From assembly GCF_021190955.1 (NCBI RefSeq), contig NZ_JAIOAO010000005.1, positions 434,001-498,000 on the forward strand: 64,000 nt of DNA, read 5' to 3'. Of the stretch, positions 45,182 to 51,869 are shown in pieces (position 1 is the stretch's first letter; each line of letters starts with the position of its first letter). The notes under the pieces are model-generated. The model was not told the DNA's origin, ran no database searches, and saw nothing but the letters and a program-made list of their open reading frames with translations. This DNA comes from Parachryseolinea silvisoli (lineage in GTDB: Bacteria; Bacteroidota; Bacteroidia; Cytophagales; Cyclobacteriaceae). The position numbers and the translations under genes are program-made.

Positions 45182-45840
45182 GTGATCTATTAGAATTCGA
45201 CGGCATCGAGCTAAGCTACGGTCCGCAAAGGATTCTCTCGGGCATTTACATGAAATGCCCGGTAGGCAGTATCACCGGTATATTGGGACGCAATGGCTGC
45301 GGTAAGTCCAGTTTGCTAAAGGTCGTATTTGGCAGTCTGCCGGTACCCGTCCGGTCGGTACGCATCAACGGGCAATACTTGGCCGGCGACTATATGAAGA
45401 AGCGGATCATTGCCTATCTGCCGCAAGAGGATCTGATCCCCGCGAATATGCAACTCCAGCAGGCCCTCCGGCTATTTGCTGTAGACCCGCGGTCCATTCT
45501 CGAATACTTCCCCGAAGCAGAACGGTTTTTGCCGCTCCGGTCCCGCGAGCTTTCCGGCGGCTACCGCCGCATCATCGAAGCCATGATGGTTCTGCATTCC
45601 CGGGCCACCTTCTGCCTGTTAGACGAACCTTTTACCGGCGTAATGCCCGTGCATGTGGATACACTCCGGTACGTATTGACAAAAGCGAAAGAACGGAAAG
45701 GTATTATCCTTACCGACCATCTTTATCGCCAAGTATTATCCGTGGCGGATCACCTCTATGTATTATCCGATGGACGTACGTTTGCCATAAAAGATCATGA
45801 AGACCTCGTTACGCGGGGTTATATCCACACGATGGACTAG
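45178..45840 (+). CDS. Orphan ABC transporter ATP-binding protein
   Basis: A 220-residue single nucleotide-binding domain. Walker A GRNGCGKSS (37-45), Q-loop Gln83 in YLPQEDL, signature LSGGYRR (125-131, Tyr in place of the usual Gln), Walker B FCLLDEPF (145-152, Asp149/Glu150), H-loop His181 in LTDHLYR. The D-loop region TGVMPVH departs from the usual SALD. The frame is open to 45142, but the ATG at 45178, overlapping the upstream stop, starts the domain properly. No permease gene is adjacent other than the 97-residue membrane protein. Substrate unknown. Confidence 0.88.
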   Translation: MSDLLEFDGIELSYGPQRILSGIYMKCPVGSITGILGRNGCGKSSLLKVVFGSLPVPVRSVRINGQYLAGDYMKKRIIAYLPQEDLIPANMQLQQALRLFAVDPRSILEYFPEAERFLPLRSRELSGGYRRIIEAMMVLHSRATFCLLDEPFTGVMPVHVDTLRYVLTKAKERKGIILTDHLYRQVLSVADHLYVLSDGRTFAIKDHEDLVTRGYIHTMD

Positions 45841-45848
45841 CAGTTCAG

Positions 45849-46721
45849 CTATCGTACCGCTTCCACCGATGCCATCACGCGTGCGCAGTAATCCCAAACC
45901 TTTTTCCGATTCTCTATTGAGTCGTACTTCCTGCTAACCACCGCGGGCTTCAGGTCAATAAAATATTTCCCACGTACGCCTTTCACGACGGCATCGGCTG
46001 CCAGGTACACCAACGTCTCCGCGCCTTTCTCCGGTGTCCGGAAAAACAACCGCGCTACTTTCGACAACGCATTCAACACCGGCCCCAGGTCACTCTGAAC
46101 ACCAAAGCCCGTAGCCACCGCTCCGGGGTGCATGGTATTGACCGTAACATTCTCAATACCTTTCCCACGTAAGTCCTCCGACAACATTTCCGTCACGAAC
46201 ATAATAAACAGTTTGGAATTACCATAAGCCCGCAAAGGATTGTATCCATTCACCAATTCTAAATCGCTAAAATCCGGCTTCGCATTAATCCGATGCGACG
46301 ATGACGAAACATTGACGATCCGTCCATCCTCACTTTTCCTGAGCAGCGGCAACAGCTCCTGCATCAGAACAAACGGCGTAAGCAAGTTGAGCGCAATAGT
46401 CGTCTCGTGCCCCTCAGCCGTCAACGCGCAGATATTACTCATGATCCCGCCTGCATTATTAATCAACACATCTAGGCGCTCATAGCGGTCTATCAGCGCA
46501 TGCGCAACCCGGCGTGCTTCTGCTAGCAAGAAAAGATCGCCCACGATATAGTCGACATGTTTATTCCTCGTCGCCTCCATGATCTCCTGCTGCACACGCT
46601 GCGTGCGGCCTTTATCCCGACCGTGTATAATAACGCGGTGTCCCTGACGCGCCAGGGCAAACGCTGCCGCCTTACCGATACCACCCGTGGCACCGGTAAT
46701 AAAGATTACCTTCTCCTGCAT
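45849..46721 (-). CDS. Short-chain dehydrogenase/reductase (retinol dehydrogenase-like SDR)
   Basis: A 290-residue NAD(P)-dependent oxidoreductase with Rossmann fold. TGATGGIG cofactor motif at 9-16, HGRDKGR (about 34-40) suggesting NADP preference, NNAGG (about 88-92), a serine strand VNVSSSSHR, and YGNSK catalytic Tyr/Lys. The C-terminal part has VNTMHPGAVATGF. It converges with the ABC gene (8-bp gap) and is divergent from an HxlR regulator gene, a typical regulator-target layout for redox or electrophile response. Substrate unknown. Confidence 0.9.
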   Translation of the reverse strand: MQEKVIFITGATGGIGKAAAFALARQGHRVIIHGRDKGRTQRVQQEIMEATRNKHVDYIVGDLFLLAEARRVAHALIDRYERLDVLINNAGGIMSNICALTAEGHETTIALNLLTPFVLMQELLPLLRKSEDGRIVNVSSSSHRINAKPDFSDLELVNGYNPLRAYGNSKLFIMFVTEMLSEDLRGKGIENVTVNTMHPGAVATGFGVQSDLGPVLNALSKVARLFFRTPEKGAETLVYLAADAVVKGVRGKYFIDLKPAVVSRKYDSIENRKKVWDYCARVMASVEAVR

Positions 46722-46763
46722 GATCTTCTAAAAGTTTTATGTAAAAGTACAGCCTGAGTGGTA

Positions 46764-46771
46764 TACATTTG
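46764..46771 (+). promoter_or_regulatory. -7 element for the HxlR gene
   Basis: TACATTTG fits TAnnTTTG exactly and lies 27 bp before the ATG at 46799. It overlaps an earlier in-frame ATG (46769), which is therefore unlikely to be used. Confidence 0.5.
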
Positions 46772-46798
46772 ATGCCAGTTACCTACAGGATACCAGCG

Positions 46799-47143
46799 AT
46801 GAAACCAAAAGACCTACCCATCGAACAGAAAATCAAGTATGTACAAGACACATTGTACGTCATCAGTGGCAAGTGGAAATTGCCGATCCTGCTGGCCATG
46901 AACTTTGGCGCCCGTCGTTTCCGCGACATTCAACGGGCGGTGCCAAAAATCACGACCAAAGTATTATCAAAAGAGCTGAAAGACCTGGAAACAAACCTGC
47001 TGGTGATTCGTACGGTCTATGACACATCGCCGGTAACGGTTGAATATACGGTCTCACCGTACTGCAAAAGCCTCAAGCCCCTCGTGGATGAGATGATCCT
47101 CTGGGGGTACAACCATCGGAAAAAGCTGATCACCCAGCCTTAA
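46799..47143 (+). CDS. HxlR family transcriptional regulator
   Basis: A 114-residue winged-helix regulator (MKPKDLPIEQ start). HxlR features: ISGKWKLPILLAMNFGARRFRDIQRAVPKI spread over about 23-53, TTKVLSKELKDLE recognition helix, and the wing with VEYTVSPYCKSL. I chose the ATG at 46799 because a promoter-like TACATTTG covers the alternative start at 46769 and an AGGA lies 12 bp upstream. It is divergent from the SDR gene and probably controls it. Confidence 0.9.
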   Translation: MKPKDLPIEQKIKYVQDTLYVISGKWKLPILLAMNFGARRFRDIQRAVPKITTKVLSKELKDLETNLLVIRTVYDTSPVTVEYTVSPYCKSLKPLVDEMILWGYNHRKKLITQP

Positions 47144-47159
47144 AAGACCCATCATAGGC

Positions 47160-47192
47160 GCGAGTCTCCGTCCGAAACAGGCTGAGACTCGC
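47160..47192. terminator. Hairpin between convergent HxlR and NHL genes
   Basis: GCGAGTCTC and GAGACTCGC form a perfect 9-bp stem around a 15-nt loop, 16 bp after the HxlR stop. A short T-rich stretch appears 14-20 bp later on the plus strand. Likely a terminator or 3' protecting structure. Confidence 0.5.
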
Positions 47193-47210
47193 ACCCCGGT
47201 GGGCTCTATT

Positions 47211-48632
47211 TCAATTGCTATAAGACAAATCCGCCGACCAGGAAAAGCCCGCGGGCTTGGTAATAATCCCATCAAATATCTCACCGGGGATATTATCCTC
47301 ATACAGCAGCGCATTAAATCCGTGCGAGCTATGTGTATCGTTCGCATTTACGCTGCTTTGCAGTAAGTATACATTTCCATGAGAATCGACCGTCATAGGC
47401 AACCCGAAATCGTGGGCACCCGGCTCAAACGTCACGCCATCGTTGGTGTGCAAAGTCGACACCTGTGTATGCGCGGCATTGATGATGCGCACGCGTTTGT
47501 TACCACGGTCGTATACGTATAGGGTGCCATCGTCGCCCACAGCAATAGCCGCCAGGTCTTCGAAGCGCGCATCGCCCAGTGCACCATCACGGTTGCCCGC
47601 CTCAGTAGAACCGGCGAACGTCGTCACTACACCGGCAGGTGTTATTTTACAAATACGGTTGCTGTCGGCTACGTAAAGATTGTCCTGACCGTCGATGGCA
47701 ATGCCCTGTAAGGTCTGAAAGGTGGCTGCCGCGCCTGTTCCTTCCGTGCTCCCACCTACATCGCTACCGGCAAACCGTGTAACGACACCTCCGGAAACTT
47801 TATGAATATAGTGACGTTGATGCTCAACGGTAAACAAATTCCCCTTCGAATCACTTGCGAGGCTGGATACCCGGCCGAGTTGCTCGTAATTAGCCGACGA
47901 TGCATAAAATTCCGGCGTATAATGATCGTTTGTCAACGTCGCTGCCGGCACCATCATGATGTTATTCCACTTTCCGATGCCTGACTTGTCACCCGCACGC
48001 AGGAAGTAATAAAGCGTTTCACCATCCGGACTGGCGACCATGCCCGCGCCGCCATGTTCATAGTCCATCATCTCCATCGAATTTTCAAACTCCGTCTGAT
48101 TGATCATTGATCCGGTCACGTCGAAAACGGCCTGGTGCACGTTAGACGTTGACGTAAATCCTGAGTATTTCAGCAATTTCATACCCATGTCCGTGCCGTC
48201 AAAGAATGCCATCACATCATTCGGCAATCTTGTCATTTCACTTCCCAGGTAATACTGACTCAAAAACACGCGCACATACTGTTTGTTATAGGTAATGGTA
48301 GGCCCCTGTTTCTCTCCATCAGCATTTTTTAATACCAGGCGACCGGAGCCGACACGCGGCGGGATCACAATGCGGACGGTCGTGTTGCCGTCCTTTGTTT
48401 CTAAGACCTCTGGTTTAATCGTGACGTCGTTGAGCGATAACACATGGAGTGTCGCATCAAAATCCTTGATCTTTATTTCAAAGCTGTCGCCCGCATAGGC
48501 ATTGAAAGTGGCGCCAGCATCGGAGAATTCCGCGTCGCCCACCGCGGGAGTTGGATCTTCGTCCGAACTATCGCTACACGAAGACAAGGCGAACACCGTC
48601 AGTGCCGCCAAAGAAAGTACAAATTTATTCAT
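47211..48632 (-). CDS. NHL-repeat lipoprotein with IPT/TIG-like domain
   Basis: A 473-residue lipoprotein. Lipobox FALSSC (Cys about 19) followed by an acidic linker (SDSSDEDPT). An N-terminal IPT/TIG-like beta-sandwich (about 30-125, PPRVGSGRLVLKN) is followed by an NHL-type beta-propeller with repeats such as LQGIAIDGQDNLYVADSNRI, GVVTTFAGSTEAGNRDGALG and LAAIAVGDDGTLYVYDRGN. Related proteins in Bacteroidota sit at the cell surface and are often linked to SusC/SusD genes, but none is adjacent here. The ATG at 48632 gives the signal peptide; an ATG at 48662 would add 10 residues. Confidence 0.85.
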   Translation of the reverse strand: MNKFVLSLAALTVFALSSCSDSSDEDPTPAVGDAEFSDAGATFNAYAGDSFEIKIKDFDATLHVLSLNDVTIKPEVLETKDGNTTVRIVIPPRVGSGRLVLKNADGEKQGPTITYNKQYVRVFLSQYYLGSEMTRLPNDVMAFFDGTDMGMKLLKYSGFTSTSNVHQAVFDVTGSMINQTEFENSMEMMDYEHGGAGMVASPDGETLYYFLRAGDKSGIGKWNNIMMVPAATLTNDHYTPEFYASSANYEQLGRVSSLASDSKGNLFTVEHQRHYIHKVSGGVVTRFAGSDVGGSTEGTGAAATFQTLQGIAIDGQDNLYVADSNRICKITPAGVVTTFAGSTEAGNRDGALGDARFEDLAAIAVGDDGTLYVYDRGNKRVRIINAAHTQVSTLHTNDGVTFEPGAHDFGLPMTVDSHGNVYLLQSSVNANDTHSSHGFNALLYEDNIPGEIFDGIITKPAGFSWSADLSYSN

Positions 48633-48886
48633 AAAACCTTGGGTATAGTTACAACGACGCAAGATACGTCGACCCGACAGATGTCATCGCGGAATATACA
48701 AGCAAAACATACGTTGTATTATTCGATAACAGAGCCGGCCCCTACAACCATATACCGATTACCCAGCCATATGTCCGCACCGTCCGAATCCGGAAAAACA
48801 TGCCCCCGATATACACGACTTGCCGTCAAACACAACCTTTCCGCAGCCCCACACAACCCAATGACCATTGGTACGAGCAACAGCAC

Positions 48887-48922
48887 AAATGCACAATGAC
48901 CGCCTACGGTCATTGTGCATTT
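48887..48922. terminator. Long perfect hairpin in the 48633-49013 gap
   Basis: AAATGCACAATGACCG and its exact complement CGGTCATTGTGCATTT form a 16-bp stem with a CCTA loop. TTTTCTTTG follows on the plus strand and TTTGTGCTGTTG on the minus strand. The upstream gene on the minus strand is the MocR gene ending at 49014, so it most likely terminates that message. I see nothing else in this 380-bp gap. Confidence 0.65.
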
Positions 48923-49013
48923 TCTTTGTAAACTCACACTGCTACCCATCGCCTGGAAATCGTACAAAAAAGTGCCTCCACGACGATTTAAATTACATGT
49001 CCCCTGACTTCCA

Positions 49014-50486
49014 TTATACCCTATCCAACACCTCTTTCAAAATCCCCACCGCCTGCCGCTGCTCTTTCAAATCAAGCGAAGCAAACCCCAGTCGCACAGC
49101 ATTATACTTTATCCTGCCCGTATCGTAGCTCGTCCCATCTTTAATAACAAGCCCCTTCTCCAACGCCCGCGGCGACACCATCTTCAGGTCAGCATGAAAC
49201 CGTGCCCATACAGACATTCCCCCGTCTGGAATCGTAAAATCAAGGTGCCCCGGCAGCTCGGTCTTCAGCAAATCGCAAAAGTGGTCACGGCGGTCACGAT
49301 AAAGCTTCACAGATTTCTTAATATGCCGCGCCAACGTACCATCCCGGTATAGTTCAGCAATGGCATGTTCCATAAAACTATCCCCCTGAGTATCGACCGT
49401 CTTGCGGAAGTAAGTAGCGGTTTGAATAAAGTCCATCGGCGCCACAACAAAGCCAAAGCGCACGGCCGGCGCAAACGTCTTAGTCAGTGTACCAACGTAG
49501 ACGACATTGCCCCGCCCATCATGACTGGCCATGGGCATGATCGGGCGGCTGGCATAATGAAAGTCGTAATCATAGTCGTCCTCCAAAATGGCAAATTTAT
49601 ACTGTGCCGCCAGGTGCAGCAGGTGCATCCTCCGTTCAGGCGATAGCGTGACCGTGGTAGGGTTGTGATGGTGGGGAATGACATAGAGCAGCCGGATCTT
49701 TTTCCTTTTACACAGTTGTTCTACTTTGGCCGTATCGATTCCTTCGGCATCGACGGGTACTTCGTTCAGCCGTGCGCCTAACTGCCGGAAGGTAATGTTC
49801 GCCATATCATAGCCGGGTGATCCAACAATGACCTCGTCACCAGGTTTTAAGATAACGGAGCCCGCAATAAAAATACCCATCTGGGCGCCTTTCGTAATGA
49901 GTATATTCTCGGGGGTCACCGCCAGGCCACGCGTATCGCATAAAAGCTCTGCCAGCGTTTGCCGCAGCAGCAGCGTACCCTGCGCCCCACCATACTGCAG
50001 ATACTTCCGGTTAATGCTCCGGCGGGAAAGATTGCGAATCGCCGCTCCAAGCGCTTCAATGGGCGCCAGCCGGATGTCCGGAAAACCATCGTTGAATACC
50101 AATTTATGAGCAGACTGAAAGTCGGAAGTAGCAACGGGAAGGATCCGTTTTTTGTCATAACTAAAGCCCACCACCTCGGGAAAACCTATAGGCGTCGCCT
50201 GCCGCATGATCTGCGCCGGCGCTAACAACGGCGGCACAGCCTTAACAAAAGTACCCTGGCGTGCGCGCAGCTCGATCCAGCCCTGTGCGTCGAGTTCCTG
50301 AAATGCCGCGACAACCGTCATACGATTGACCTCCAGCAAACCGCCCATCTCCCGCGTTCCGGGCAGCTTTAATCCTCTGCGCAATTTACCCTGCCGGATA
50401 CCGGCGATGATCGCATTGCTGATCTGCAGGTATACCGGCACCGACGATGCCGGGTCGATCTCAATCAATTCTTTTAGCAGTTCCAT
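49014..50486 (-). CDS. MocR-type GntR/aminotransferase-fold transcriptional regulator
   Basis: A 490-residue fusion of a GntR winged helix (about 10-80: VPVYLQISNAIIAGIRQGKLRRG, LEVNRMTVVAAFQELDAQGW) and a fold-type I PLP-dependent aminotransferase-like domain (about 125-490). The PLP lysine lies in VYVGTLTKTFAPAVRFG (about 345-360), and VIPHHHNPTTVTLSPERR is the Asn/Pro-containing active-site strand. MocR proteins sense PLP or an amino compound. It is divergent from the DoxX-MBL genes, and inverted CTGGATGAG sites begin 3 bp upstream of its start codon. Confidence 0.93.
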   Translation of the reverse strand: MELLKELIEIDPASSVPVYLQISNAIIAGIRQGKLRRGLKLPGTREMGGLLEVNRMTVVAAFQELDAQGWIELRARQGTFVKAVPPLLAPAQIMRQATPIGFPEVVGFSYDKKRILPVATSDFQSAHKLVFNDGFPDIRLAPIEALGAAIRNLSRRSINRKYLQYGGAQGTLLLRQTLAELLCDTRGLAVTPENILITKGAQMGIFIAGSVILKPGDEVIVGSPGYDMANITFRQLGARLNEVPVDAEGIDTAKVEQLCKRKKIRLLYVIPHHHNPTTVTLSPERRMHLLHLAAQYKFAILEDDYDYDFHYASRPIMPMASHDGRGNVVYVGTLTKTFAPAVRFGFVVAPMDFIQTATYFRKTVDTQGDSFMEHAIAELYRDGTLARHIKKSVKLYRDRRDHFCDLLKTELPGHLDFTIPDGGMSVWARFHADLKMVSPRALEKGLVIKDGTSYDTGRIKYNAVRLGFASLDLKEQRQAVGILKEVLDRV

Positions 50487-50488
50487 GG

Positions 50489-50549
50489 CTGGATGAGGTC
50501 TTTTGTTAAAACTGGATTATTTCACTCATCCAGTAAACATATAGTTTTG
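50489..50549 (+). promoter_or_regulatory. MocR operator and DoxX promoter
   Basis: CTGGATGAG (50489-50497) and its exact inverted copy CTCATCCAG (50525-50533) flank a further half-site CTGGAT (50512-50517). TAGTTTTG (50542-50549), an exact TAnnTTTG box, follows for the DoxX gene. The arrangement of repeated half-sites between the MocR gene and its divergent neighbours is what the family uses as an operator. It would repress or activate DoxX-MBL and also cover the MocR start. Confidence 0.62.
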
Positions 50550-50573
50550 ATGCGTAACATTCAACGAAATCCT

Positions 50574-50975
50574 ATGCAACAACTTCTCTTACGCCTGGCA
50601 TTATCGGCTACGTTCCTTTCCGCCGTGGCCTCGCGGCTCGGCCTGTGGGGCGCACGCTCAAGCGGCTGGAAAGGTTTTCTGGACTACACAGCCCAAACCT
50701 GCTCCTGGGCACCCACCGGCTGGATTCCATTCCTGGCCGTGACGGCCACCGTCCTGGAAATAACACTTGCCCTGCTCCTGTTCGCCGGCTATCAGACCGC
50801 CTCGGCGGCCTTGTGCAGCGCGGCACTAACATTCCTCTTTGCGTTATCGATGGCCTGGTCGTTCGGCCTCAAAGAGCCGCTAGACTATAGCGTCTTTGTA
50901 TTTTCAGCAGCCGCCCTGCTGTTGGCCAGCCTGAAAGACTTTCCCTGGAGCATCGACCAACTTTTAACCCGCTGA
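50574..50975 (+). CDS. DoxX family membrane protein
   Basis: A 133-residue inner-membrane protein with four transmembrane helices (LLLRLALSATFLSAVASRLGLW, WIPFLAVTATVLEITLALLLFAGY, ASAALCSAALTFLFALSMAW, YSVFVFSAAALLLASL). Family members occur with redox and thiol metabolism genes; the biochemical role is not settled. I chose the ATG at 50574 because the predicted -7 element ends at 50549, making starts at 50493 and 50550 unlikely. The MBL-fold gene begins 3 bp after its stop. Confidence 0.82.
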   Translation: MQQLLLRLALSATFLSAVASRLGLWGARSSGWKGFLDYTAQTCSWAPTGWIPFLAVTATVLEITLALLLFAGYQTASAALCSAALTFLFALSMAWSFGLKEPLDYSVFVFSAAALLLASLKDFPWSIDQLLTR

Positions 50976-50978
50976 GCC

Positions 50979-51770
50979 ATGAACCCGCAAACCCTGTGCA
51001 GCACCTGCGGCACGTATTATCCAAATGACAGCGTGCCGGCGCTTTGCACGATCTGCAACGAAGAGCGCCAATACATTCCCGACGGCGGCCAGCGCTGGAC
51101 GACTACCGGGGAATTACACCGCAAACATAGCATGAAGGTGACCAGCCTCCGGGAAAACCTATACGAGCTCGAAGTCAATCCCACGTTCGCCATCGGCCAG
51201 CGGGCGCTGTTGGTACTCTCGGAACACGGCAATATCCTGTGGGATTGTATTCCCCTGCTCGACGAGGCCACCATTGCCTTCATTCATGCCCACGGCGGCT
51301 TGCAGGCCATTGCCTTCTCACACCCGCATTATTATAGCAACATGAACGACTGGGCCGACGTGTTTCAATGCCCGGTATATATCCACCGGCACGACGCGAT
51401 GCACATCGTGCAGCAAGGACCGCATATTCAACTTTGGGAAGGCGACGAGCTTGCCCTCTGGGATGGCATGAAGCTGTTCCTCATCGGCGGGCACTTCGAA
51501 GGTAGCAGCATATTGCACGTACCGTTCTTATCGCCCGAGGGCAGCGTTTTATGCGGTGATACCTTATTTCTCTCGCCCAGTAAAAAACATTTCTCGGTAC
51601 AGCGGAGCTATCCCAACAAAATACCGTTGCCCACACAGGAAATGCGTCGCATTCACGCGCGACTGGCGGCAATCCCCTTCGATGCTTTCTACGGCTATAT
51701 CAACACGCAAAACCTGTTTGAGGACGTAAAACCCACCCTGCACGATTCCATGCAACGTTATTTTGCCTAA
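50979..51770 (+). CDS. MBL-fold hydrolase-like protein with N-terminal zinc ribbon
   Basis: A 263-residue cytoplasmic protein. N-terminal zinc-ribbon-like knuckles C7-x2-C10 and C23-x2-C26 (CSTC, CTIC) are followed by a metallo-beta-lactamase fold. The usual HxHxDH is reduced to SHPHYYSN (His115 and His117 kept, Asp and third His lost). Later ligand candidates remain in GGHFEGSSIL and LCGDTLFL. It may bind one metal only or have a changed activity. Coupled to DoxX in a MocR-controlled unit. Substrate unknown. Confidence 0.8.
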   Translation: MNPQTLCSTCGTYYPNDSVPALCTICNEERQYIPDGGQRWTTTGELHRKHSMKVTSLRENLYELEVNPTFAIGQRALLVLSEHGNILWDCIPLLDEATIAFIHAHGGLQAIAFSHPHYYSNMNDWADVFQCPVYIHRHDAMHIVQQGPHIQLWEGDELALWDGMKLFLIGGHFEGSSILHVPFLSPEGSVLCGDTLFLSPSKKHFSVQRSYPNKIPLPTQEMRRIHARLAAIPFDAFYGYINTQNLFEDVKPTLHDSMQRYFA

Positions 51771-51819
51771 TGTTATGCCTCTATTCGCGCTCGCCCTCCA
51801 CACACACACTGTTTTTTGC

Positions 51820-51861
51820 TTTTCGTCTTGCGAAATAAAATTGTAAACTAGCAAGACAAAA
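51820..51861 (+). promoter_or_regulatory. Stem-loop just upstream of the GH127-type gene
   Basis: TTTT-C-GTCTTGC (51820-51831) pairs with GCAAGACAAAA (51851-51861): 11 bp with one bulged C and a 19-nt loop. It ends 8 bp before the ATG at 51870 and so could modulate translation. Confidence 0.4.
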
Positions 51862-51869
51862 CACGCATC

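Noticed and set aside
48444-48899. 151-codon open frame on the plus strand
   Set aside because: Overlaps the start of the NHL lipoprotein gene and runs into the perfect hairpin; the sequence has no domain.
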